In this document: one piece after another, positions 50,127 through 57,433 of the stretch | Layout: each line of letters opens with the position of its first letter | How positions within the stretch are numbered: the stretch's first letter is position 1 | Assembly (NCBI GenBank): GCA_003669055.1 | Contig: RAYB01000031.1 | Coordinates: 1-61,542 of the forward strand | Origin: a bacterium 1XD21-70 | Lineage (GTDB): Bacteria; Bacillota; Clostridia; Lachnospirales; Lachnospiraceae | Length of the DNA stretch: 61,542 nt | Direction: 5' to 3' | Position numbers and translations under genes: made by a program | The notes under the pieces: model-generated | Databases searched by the model: none | What the model saw: only the letters and a program-made list of their open reading frames with translations | Told to the model about the DNA's origin: nothing

Positions 50127-50372
50127 ATGATCAGCAGGCAAATTGATACTTGCCGTCGCCGCACTCCAGTTCCGATTTCATTTCTTATCCATACCGCAAG
50201 CACATTTGACTGTGACATTTACATCCGCTGCGATAACAAACAGGTTAATGTAAAAAATTATGATGAAATGATTCGGGACTTATCGGCACGTGCAAAATCA
50301 CTAGTTTTTTTCTTCAACGGATCCGACGAATTGGCAGCACAACAAAAAATTGAAAGAATTTTTTCTGGCTAA
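50127..50372 (+). CDS. HPr-like protein lacking phosphorylation residues
   Basis: An 81-residue protein that aligns with HPr of the phosphotransferase system by TASTFDCDIYIRCDNKQVNV and the C-terminal LVFFFNGSDELAAQQKIERIF. The catalytic segment that reads LHARPA in HPr is RTPVPI here, so the EI-phosphorylated histidine is absent. The regulatory serine position is replaced by asparagine (VKNYDEM). It should be unable to carry phosphate and may be a regulator or decoy. GGAGGAGG lies upstream of the ATG, and a terminator follows. Isolated from other PTS genes. Confidence 0.7.
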   Translation: MISRQIDTCRRRTPVPISFLIHTASTFDCDIYIRCDNKQVNVKNYDEMIRDLSARAKSLVFFFNGSDELAAQQKIERIFSG

Positions 50373-50434
50373 ACCATAGAAGGAGATCCCATGAAATGTA
50401 CCGTTGTTGCACTTCTTAAAATACTGAAAAAAAG

Positions 50435-50479
50435 AAAACAAGCAAGCTTGGTATCCTAAACGCCAACTTGCTTGTTTTT
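50435..50479. terminator. Bidirectional terminator
   Basis: AAAACAAGCAAG pairs with CTTGCTTGTTTT across a 20-nt loop, with A-rich and T-rich flanks. It lies between the convergent HPr-like and ABC-F genes. Confidence 0.85.
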
Positions 50480-50501
50480 GATTATAAAAATAATTCTTAT
50501 G

Positions 50502-52145
50502 TTAGTTATCCTCTGCCTGCTTCTCCGATACAGAGAATACAAAACGCTTCCTTGCCATCTCATCATTGGCCAGGTACTCATCATAAGAGGTAATCTTGTC
50601 AATCAGCTTCCCACCTACGATCTCCATGATCCGGTTAGCCGTAGTCTGCACGATCTGATGGTCACGGGAAGAAAAAATCAGCACACCCGGAAATTTCACC
50701 AGCCCGGTATTCAGCGCTGTAATTGCCTCCATATCCAAATGGTCCGTAGGCTCATCCAGCATCAGCACATTCGCACCGGAAATCATCAGCTTTGAAAGCA
50801 TACAGCGCACCTTCTCCCCTCCGGAAAGCACCCGCACCTTCTTCACCCCATCCTCACCGGCAAAAAGCATCCTCCCTAAGAATCCCCGCACATAGGTAGC
50901 ATCCTTCTCCGGGGAGTACTGGGTCAGCCAATCGACAATAGTATCATCATTATCAAATTCGCTGCTGTTATCCTTGGGAAAATACGACTGGGTAGTGGTA
51001 AGCCCCCATTTGTAGGAACCCTCATCCGGCTCCATCTCCCCGGCAAGGATCTTAAACAAAACTGCCTTTGCCTGCTCATTAGGACCTACTAATGCTACCT
51101 TATCCTCCCTTCCTAGGGTAAACGTCAGCCCGTCGAGAACTTTTACTCCGTCAATGGTCTTGGAAAGGTTCTCCACACTAAGTACCTCATTCCCAATCTC
51201 ACGGAAAGGCCTGAAATCAATATAAGGATATTTCCTGCTGGACGGCTTGATATCATCCAGTTCAATCTTCTCCAATGCACGCTTCCTGGAAGTTGCCTGT
51301 TTGGACTTGGAAGCATTGGCCGAGAACCTCTGGATAAACTCCTGCAGTTCCTTGATTTTCTCTTCCTTCTTGCGGTTTGCCTCCTTCATCTGCTTTACCA
51401 TCAGCTGGCTGGACTCATACCAGAAATCATAGTTGCCCGCGTAAAGCTGGATCTTCCCATAATCAATATCCGCAATATTGGTACACACCTTATTCAGGAA
51501 ATAACGGTCATGGGAAACCACAATCACCGTATTCTCAAAATTGATCAGAAATTCCTCTAACCAAGCGATTGCATCCAGGTCCAGATGGTTGGTCGGCTCA
51601 TCTAAAAGCAAGATATCCGGGTTTCCAAACAACGCCTGTGCCAACAATACCTTTACCTTCAAAGCACCTGTCAATTCGCTCATAGGGGTATAATGGAATT
51701 CTGTGTCAACTCCCAGCCCGTTCAGCAGGTTTGCCGCATCCGACTCTGCTTCCCAGCCATCCATCTCTGCAAACTCCGCCTCCAGATCCGCCGCCTTTAT
51801 CCCATCCTCATCGGTAAAATCCTCTTTCATGTAGATGGCGTCCTTTTCCTTCATCACCTGGTACAGCCTGGGATTCCCCATGATCACCGTATCCAGCACC
51901 GGAAATTCGTCATATTTATAATGATCCTGCTGCAGGAAGGACAGACGCTGCCCCTGGGTGATTGCTACATCCCCGTTAGTCGGCTCTAACTGCCCGGAGA
52001 GGATTTTTAAAAATGTGGATTTGCCCGCACCGTTTGCTCCGATTAAGCCATAACAGTTGCCCTCTGTGAATTTGATATTCACATCCTCAAACAAGGCTTT
52101 CTTCCCTACCCTTAATGTGACATTATTCGCACTAATCATATTCAA
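50502..52145 (-). CDS. ABC-F family ATPase (YbiT/YkpA type)
   Basis: A 547-residue soluble protein with two ABC domains and no membrane part, of the ribosome-acting ABC-F class. The first Walker A is canonical (GLIGANGAGKST) with LLLDEPTNHLD. The second is altered (GPNEQAKAVLF) and the signature LTGALKVKVLL deviates, as is usual in the YbiT/YkpA branch; the second signature LSGGEKVR is normal. The inter-domain linker is charged (MKEANRKKEEKIKELQEFI). It probably binds the E-site and helps stalled ribosomes. Single gene with its own start region. Confidence 0.9.
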   Translation of the reverse strand: MNMISANNVTLRVGKKALFEDVNIKFTEGNCYGLIGANGAGKSTFLKILSGQLEPTNGDVAITQGQRLSFLQQDHYKYDEFPVLDTVIMGNPRLYQVMKEKDAIYMKEDFTDEDGIKAADLEAEFAEMDGWEAESDAANLLNGLGVDTEFHYTPMSELTGALKVKVLLAQALFGNPDILLLDEPTNHLDLDAIAWLEEFLINFENTVIVVSHDRYFLNKVCTNIADIDYGKIQLYAGNYDFWYESSQLMVKQMKEANRKKEEKIKELQEFIQRFSANASKSKQATSRKRALEKIELDDIKPSSRKYPYIDFRPFREIGNEVLSVENLSKTIDGVKVLDGLTFTLGREDKVALVGPNEQAKAVLFKILAGEMEPDEGSYKWGLTTTQSYFPKDNSSEFDNDDTIVDWLTQYSPEKDATYVRGFLGRMLFAGEDGVKKVRVLSGGEKVRCMLSKLMISGANVLMLDEPTDHLDMEAITALNTGLVKFPGVLIFSSRDHQIVQTTANRIMEIVGGKLIDKITSYDEYLANDEMARKRFVFSVSEKQAEDN

Positions 52146-52244
52146 ACCCTCTGTTTTCCTATATTTTCATGAGTTTCCATCACTCATTCTATTATACATA
52201 AAACTCTTATTTTTTCAAGGCAAATAGCAGATATTTCAAAAGGC

Positions 52245-52272
52245 TTGAAATCGTTGAAATATATGGTACAAT
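52245..52272 (+). promoter_or_regulatory. Promoter of aldolase-ddh operon
   Basis: TTGAAA (52245-52250) and TACAAT (52267-52272) with a 16-bp spacer, 25 bases before the aldolase-like gene. Confidence 0.65.
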
Positions 52273-52297
52273 TTTGGAAAAAGGAGGACATGTTACC

Positions 52298-53323
52298 ATG
52301 ATTTCATTTGAGAGTGATTATACCACCGGCGCACACCCAAAGATATTGCAGCGCCTGTCAGAAACAAATATGGAAGCAATGCCCGGTTACGGGAATGATT
52401 CTTACTGTGCATCTGCCAGTGAAAAAATACGTACCGCCTGCGAATGCCCGGAGGCAGAGGTATTTTTCTTAGCAGGCGGAACCCAGACCAATGCAGTGGT
52501 GATCTCCTCCCTTCTTCATGGATATGAAGGGGTGATCGCCGCAAAGACAGGGCATGTAAGCCTCCATGAGGCAGGTGCCATCGAAAATACCGGGCATAAA
52601 GTGATCGAACTGCCGCAAACGGACGGAAAGCTGGAAGCTTCCTCCATAAACAACCTCCTGGAACAGTTTTACCAGGATGAGAACCATGAACATATGGTAT
52701 TCCCGGGAATGGTATACCTCTCCCACCCTACAGAGTACGGAACCCTGTATACAAAAAAAGAACTGACGGCAATCTCTGAAGTATGCCAAAAATACCAGAT
52801 CCCATTGTTTATGGACGGCGCCAGGCTTGGGTACGGCCTGATGAGTAAAAGCACGGATCTGTCCCTGCCAGACATTGCCAGGATCTGTGATGTATTCTAT
52901 ATCGGCGGCACAAAGGTCGGTGCGCTGTGCGGGGAAGCGGTGGTGTTCACAAAAAAACGTATGCCAAAACATTTCCTCAACCATGTGAAACGCCATGGCG
53001 CATTGCTGGCCAAAGGGCGCCTGCTGGGGATCCAGTTTGATACGCTTTTTACGGATGGGCTTTATTTTGAGATCAGCAGGCATGCCATTGAGATGGCAGA
53101 ACAGCTGAAAACCCTTTTTAAAGAAAAAGGCTACCGGTTCTATCTGGAATCCCCAACGAACCAACAATTCTTTATATTGGAAAACGAAAAGTTAGAGAAG
53201 CTTAAAGAGAAGGTAAGATTCGGGTTCTGGGAAAAATATGATGAAAATAATACTGTGGTAAGGTTTGCCACAAGCTGGTCAACCACCGGCGACGATCTGC
53301 AGTACCTAAAAGAAATTTTGTAA
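52298..53323 (+). CDS. Threonine aldolase-like PLP enzyme
   Basis: A 341-residue fold-type I PLP enzyme of the beta-eliminating lyase/threonine aldolase family. FFLAGGTQTNAVV binds the cofactor phosphate, MDGARLGYGL contains the ring-binding Asp and YIGGTKVGALCGEAV holds the Schiff-base lysine. It would cleave L-threonine or allo-threonine to glycine and acetaldehyde, although related enzymes act on other beta-hydroxy amino acids. ATG 52298 follows AAGGAGG. It is 37 bp upstream of the diaminopimelate dehydrogenase gene, probably in one operon. Confidence 0.88.
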   Translation: MISFESDYTTGAHPKILQRLSETNMEAMPGYGNDSYCASASEKIRTACECPEAEVFFLAGGTQTNAVVISSLLHGYEGVIAAKTGHVSLHEAGAIENTGHKVIELPQTDGKLEASSINNLLEQFYQDENHEHMVFPGMVYLSHPTEYGTLYTKKELTAISEVCQKYQIPLFMDGARLGYGLMSKSTDLSLPDIARICDVFYIGGTKVGALCGEAVVFTKKRMPKHFLNHVKRHGALLAKGRLLGIQFDTLFTDGLYFEISRHAIEMAEQLKTLFKEKGYRFYLESPTNQQFFILENEKLEKLKEKVRFGFWEKYDENNTVVRFATSWSTTGDDLQYLKEIL

Positions 53324-53360
53324 AAATATAGAAAATTCAGAAAAGGGAGGACAATATACA

Positions 53361-54347
53361 ATGGCTATCAGAATAGGTATTTTGGGATACGGAAACCTGG
53401 GGAAAGGCGTGGAGTGTGCAGTCAGGCACAACCCGGATATGGAACTTGCTGCTGTATTCACCAGAAGGGATCCGGCAAGCTTAGAACTTTTAACAGAAGG
53501 GGTAAAGGTATATGCAGCGGAGGATGCCCCGGCAAAAAAAGATGAGATTGATGTGATGATCCTCTGTGGGGGCAGCGCCACAGACCTTCCAAAGCAGACA
53601 CCGGATATGGCAAAATACTTTAATGTGGTTGACAGCTTTGACACCCATGCCAGGATCCCGGAGCATTTCGATGCAGTGGATGAGGCGGCAAAAAACAGCG
53701 GGCATGTAGGGATTATATCCGTAGGCTGGGATCCGGGAATGTTCTCTTTGAACCGCCTTTATGCCAATGCCGTCCTGCCAGGTGGAAAAGATTACACTTT
53801 CTGGGGCAAGGGGGTCAGCCAAGGGCATTCCGATGCAATCCGCCGCATTGAAGGAGTAAAAGATGCCAGGCAATATACCATTCCCATAGACAGTGCCTTG
53901 GAGGCCGTACGCAGCGGCAGCAACCCGGAACTGTCCATAAGGCAGAAACATACCAGGGAATGCTTTGTAGTAGCAGAAAAAGGCGCAGACCAGGATAAAA
54001 TCCGCGAAACCATCCTCCATATGCCGAACTATTTTGCCGACTATGACACCACCGTGCATTTCATCAGCGAAGAAGAACTCCGGCGTGACCATGCAGGGAT
54101 TCCCCACGGCGGATTCGTTATCCGCAGCGGGAAAACCGGCTGGGAGGATGAACATAGCCATGTGATAGAATATAGCCTGAAGCTGGACTCCAACCCGGAG
54201 TTTACCTCCTCTGTGCTGGCAGCATATGCACGGGCGGCATACCGCTTACACCAGGAAGGGCAGAGCGGATGCAAATCTGTATTTGATATTGCCCCTGCCT
54301 ATCTCAGTGCACTGGATGGGGCTGCATTGAGGAAACACCTCTTATAA
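53361..54347 (+). CDS. ddh: meso-Diaminopimelate dehydrogenase
   Basis: A 328-residue NADP-dependent enzyme that makes meso-diaminopimelate directly from tetrahydrodipicolinate and ammonia, supplying lysine and cell wall. Evidence: Rossmann start IRIGILGYGNLGKGVE, the family motif VGWDPGMFSLNRLYANAV and GKGVSQGHSDAIRRI, plus HGGFVIRSGKTG near the C-terminus. AAAGGGAGG precedes the ATG. It is the second gene after the aldolase-like enzyme and is followed by a strong 20-bp hairpin. Confidence 0.95.
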   Translation: MAIRIGILGYGNLGKGVECAVRHNPDMELAAVFTRRDPASLELLTEGVKVYAAEDAPAKKDEIDVMILCGGSATDLPKQTPDMAKYFNVVDSFDTHARIPEHFDAVDEAAKNSGHVGIISVGWDPGMFSLNRLYANAVLPGGKDYTFWGKGVSQGHSDAIRRIEGVKDARQYTIPIDSALEAVRSGSNPELSIRQKHTRECFVVAEKGADQDKIRETILHMPNYFADYDTTVHFISEEELRRDHAGIPHGGFVIRSGKTGWEDEHSHVIEYSLKLDSNPEFTSSVLAAYARAAYRLHQEGQSGCKSVFDIAPAYLSALDGAALRKHLL

Positions 54348-54354
54348 TTAACCG

Positions 54355-54405
54355 CTGCCAATAAGGTGGGGCATGCCTTGTGCTTGCCCCACCTTATTGG
54401 CAGCA
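54355..54405 (+). terminator. Strong hairpin after ddh
   Basis: A perfect 20-bp stem (54355-54374 with 54386-54405, GCTGCCAATAAGG core) with an 11-nt loop. No T-run follows, so it may terminate weakly or stabilise the transcript end. Confidence 0.75.
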
Positions 54406-54438
54406 TCCCAAACAGCCAGGTTTATCTGAAAATTCCCG

Positions 54439-54483
54439 TTGACAAATTATTCTTCCAATGCTAGAATGTCAGCATGCTTACAT
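54439..54483 (+). promoter_or_regulatory. marR promoter with dyad operator
   Basis: TTGACA (54439-54444) and TAGAAT (54462-54467) are 17 bp apart. A near-perfect dyad ATGTCAGCATGCTTACAT (54466-54483) overlaps the transcription start region. This is the expected place for autorepression by the MarR protein encoded next. Confidence 0.75.
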
Positions 54484-54511
54484 TTATCTACCAAGAAAGG
54501 TTTTAAAATCT

Positions 54512-54940
54512 ATGCCCACAGACCATATCGGCTTTCAGATCCGTACTTTATCCAACCTCATCAGCCGAAAGATCAACCAGATGGTTTCCGAAGAGGAGGA
54601 GAGCCTGACTGCCCACCAAAACTGGGTTTTAGACTACCTGACCCAACATCCAGATAAGGATATCATGCAGCGGGATATCGAAAAAAAGTTTTCCATCCGC
54701 CGCTCCACTGCCAGCCACATGCTGCAGTTAATGGAAAAAAACGGATATATCCGGCGTATCAGCGCACCGGACGATGCCCGGATGAAAAAGCTGATTATCA
54801 CAGAAAAAGGAATTGAGGCACAAAGACGCATGAAAGACCGTCTTTACCGGTTTGAAGAACTCTTCCAGTCCCATATTTCCCAGGAAGACCTTCAATATTT
54901 AAAAAAGCTTCTGCAGCAATTAGAGGAAAATATCCGCTGA
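54512..54940 (+). CDS. MarR family regulator
   Basis: A 142-residue winged-helix repressor. The DNA-binding core (IMQRDIEKKFSIRRSTASHMLQLMEKNGYI, then the wing DDARMKKLIITEKG) is intact, with helical ends for dimerisation. Start ATG 54512 after AAAGG; earlier codons lack support. The MATE efflux gene follows 190 bp later. This arrangement is the classic MarR control of a drug-efflux pump, and the ligand is probably an exported compound. Confidence 0.88.
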   Translation: MPTDHIGFQIRTLSNLISRKINQMVSEEEESLTAHQNWVLDYLTQHPDKDIMQRDIEKKFSIRRSTASHMLQLMEKNGYIRRISAPDDARMKKLIITEKGIEAQRRMKDRLYRFEELFQSHISQEDLQYLKKLLQQLEENIR

Positions 54941-55130
54941 ATATACCCTCAGCGGACGAAAAGGGTTCAGACCCGTTATAAGCCATCATAAATAGGAACA
55001 TTGCTTAAATGCCAACAAGTATTTCCTGTTGGTATTTCTTTCCCTCTATTTGTAAGTATACTAACATATATATTTTTGTAATCTCCAATCAATTTGGAAA
55101 AAATATAAACCACTGAAGGAGGACACCATT

Positions 55131-56480
55131 TTGAACACCAACAAATACCTATTTGAAGAAGCACCTGTTTCCAAAGCCGTGGCCACCATGGCAATCCCCA
55201 CCATGATATCCATGCTGGTAGTGGTTATTTACAATATGGCTGACACTTTTTTCATCGGACAGACCGGTGACTCCATGCAGGTAGCTGCCGTGTCTTTGGC
55301 TACTCCCGTATTCATGGTATTCATGGCATTAGGAAACCTGTTCGGCATAGGCGGCAGTTCTGCCATATCCCGGGCTTTAGGAGAAAAAAATACCACACGT
55401 GCAAAACAAATTTCATCCTTTTGCTGCTATGGCTCTTTAGGGCTAGGTATCATCATGGCCGCCCTTTCTCTTCTAGGCATGGATTTTATCTTAAAAATAA
55501 TCGGCGCAAGTGAAAATACCATTGGTTATGCCCGGGAATATTTAAGTTACATCGCCTTTGGCGCCCCATTCATCATGTTTGCTACCGCATTCGGCAATAT
55601 TTTGCGGGGGGAAGGTGCTTCCAAGGAATCCATGATCGGCAACCTGATCGGCACGGTCACCAACATTGTCCTGGATCCGGTTATGATCCTTTTATTTGGC
55701 TGGGGAGTTGCCGGTGCTGCCATTGCCACTGTAATCGGAAATATTGCCGCCAGTGCTTTTTATACCGGGTATTTCCTTATGAAAAAATCCAGCCTTTCCA
55801 TCCACATAAAAGACTTCAGCATAGGGAACAGGATTGCCTCCAGTGTCACTTCCATAGGAATTCCCGCCTCCCTCAACAATATTTTGATGAGTTGTGCCAA
55901 CATTATCCTCAACCTGGCTCTGGCAGGATACGGGGACACCCCTGTGGCCGCGATGGGCGTTGCCATGAAATCCAATATGTTGGTCGTCCTTTTACAGATC
56001 GGCCTCTGTGCCGGAATCCAGCCCTTAATCGGGTATAACTACGGCGCAAAGAATAAGGAAAGGCTGATGAATGTTTTTAAATTCACCGGGCTCTGTACCA
56101 TCGTCATGGGAACTGTCCTCACTATTGCCATGGTAATTGCCCGGCAATTCCTGATCCAGGCTTTTATCGATGACCCAGAGGTGATTGCTTACGGAATCCG
56201 GATGGTGATTGCACTACAGATATCCGGCCCGCTGATCGGTATTCTGTTTTTGTGTATCAACACCATTCAGGGCATGGGCAAGGCACTTCCTTCCCTGATA
56301 CTCACCATCTGCCGTCAGGGTCTGGTCTTTATCCCTTCTGTATTTATCTTAGACAGGCTTTTTAGCCTGGATGGCGTCATCTATGCCCAGCCGGTGGCAG
56401 ATTACCTGTCCATTATCCTGTCAGTATTTTTGTGCCTGGGATTATTTAAAAAGATTGAACAGCAAACATCAAAAAACTGA
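55131..56480 (+). CDS. MATE family efflux transporter
   Basis: A 449-residue integral membrane antiporter with twelve predicted helices in two homologous halves. PTMISMLVVVIYNMADTFFIGQTGD at the start and GYNYGAKN in the second half are hallmarks of the NorM/MepA-type MATE family. It would export cationic drugs or metabolites using sodium or protons. A TTG start is chosen because AAGGAGG lies eight bases upstream and the conserved N-terminus begins there. A small hairpin (CCAACA/TGTTGG, 55009-55035) in its leader may attenuate transcription. Downstream of a MarR gene. Confidence 0.92.
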   Translation: MNTNKYLFEEAPVSKAVATMAIPTMISMLVVVIYNMADTFFIGQTGDSMQVAAVSLATPVFMVFMALGNLFGIGGSSAISRALGEKNTTRAKQISSFCCYGSLGLGIIMAALSLLGMDFILKIIGASENTIGYAREYLSYIAFGAPFIMFATAFGNILRGEGASKESMIGNLIGTVTNIVLDPVMILLFGWGVAGAAIATVIGNIAASAFYTGYFLMKKSSLSIHIKDFSIGNRIASSVTSIGIPASLNNILMSCANIILNLALAGYGDTPVAAMGVAMKSNMLVVLLQIGLCAGIQPLIGYNYGAKNKERLMNVFKFTGLCTIVMGTVLTIAMVIARQFLIQAFIDDPEVIAYGIRMVIALQISGPLIGILFLCINTIQGMGKALPSLILTICRQGLVFIPSVFILDRLFSLDGVIYAQPVADYLSIILSVFLCLGLFKKIEQQTSKN

Positions 56481-56495
56481 TTTATATTTCTTAAA

Positions 56496-56538
56496 AACCC
56501 CTCCCGTATACAAAACAAACCTGCATACGGGAGGGGTT
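56496..56538. terminator. Terminator after MATE gene
   Basis: AACCCCTCCCGTAT pairs perfectly with ATACGGGAGGGGTT across a 15-nt loop between the convergent MATE and lipoprotein genes. Confidence 0.85.
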
Positions 56539-56567
56539 CAAACCTTAAAACACGCCTTACATAAAAT

Positions 56568-57260
56568 TTATAAATCCTCCGGCGATAACTCCTCTGCCTC
56601 TGGGAATTCTTCACGGGATCCCTCATATTTGCTGTCAGAACCATCCTCCGCTGCCATCAATATCTGGTCAATCTCGTCTATATCATTCTCGATCCAGGAA
56701 GGAATACCGGAAAAAAGAATCCATGCAAAATTTTCCGCCGGTTCTTTAAAATCAATTAAGCAGCAATAATAATAATTTTTCCCTTCATCAAATTCCCCGG
56801 AATACAATTCCCGGTAAATTTTTTTATAGTCATCCTCCCATACCGGCTCTTCCTTTACTAACTCCACAAAATCCCTTTTTTCAAAAAGATCTTCTTTCTG
56901 CCATTCAAAGATATCTTCCGGTGTCGTACCATCAGTCAAATCAATATCCTTAAACCCGAATATACTGCAATAATACCTATCCTCTCTCTTCATCTGCAAA
57001 TCAAATGGTGATCCCTCTGTTATGTCTTCCCATTCATCTGAAAAAGTAAAATTGATATCATAAGGGACAATATTAAAAATTTGCTGTGTCACCTTTTTTT
57101 CTTCCAAATCTTCCTTTTTTGCATTCTCCTGCGCCGCAGAATCCATATTCTCTTCGATCTTTTTAAGAGAACCACCATAATCCTCTTTTATATTGCACCC
57201 GCTGCTAACCAATGACATAAAAATAGCAAAAATTATTAAATAACCAAATTTCTTATTCAT
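56568..57260 (-). CDS. Acidic lipoprotein, unknown
   Basis: A 230-residue lipoprotein with signal peptide and lipobox VSSGC. The mature part starts with a charged linker (SLKKIEENMDSAAQENAKKED) and then a domain with NFTFSDEWEDITEG and FAWILFSGIPSWIEND. It is very acidic (C-terminus EEFPEAEELSPEDL). The layout of linker plus a roughly 150-residue alpha/beta domain is common in clostridial surface lipoproteins of unknown role. The start follows GAGGAAATGAAAG. Single gene. Confidence 0.75.
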   Translation of the reverse strand: MNKKFGYLIIFAIFMSLVSSGCNIKEDYGGSLKKIEENMDSAAQENAKKEDLEEKKVTQQIFNIVPYDINFTFSDEWEDITEGSPFDLQMKREDRYYCSIFGFKDIDLTDGTTPEDIFEWQKEDLFEKRDFVELVKEEPVWEDDYKKIYRELYSGEFDEGKNYYYCCLIDFKEPAENFAWILFSGIPSWIENDIDEIDQILMAAEDGSDSKYEGSREEFPEAEELSPEDL

Positions 57261-57329
57261 ACTTTCATTTCCTCTTTTTTATTTCTATACCGTTTCAGTA
57301 TACCAGAATTCTATTTATATTCAATACAA

Positions 57330-57384
57330 AATACGGCTTAAATATGAGAAAATTATCTTTATCCCAAATTTAAGCCGTATTATC
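57330..57384 (-). terminator. adhE terminator
   Basis: AATACGGCTTAAAT and ATTTAAGCCGTATT form a perfect 14-bp stem with a 24-nt loop, followed on the minus strand by TTTTG. It ends the adhE transcript before the lipoprotein gene. Confidence 0.8.
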
Positions 57385-57433
57385 CTATTTTTTTATCATT
57401 TTCTGATTCCTGTCAGGAGTTTTTGAGACATTC

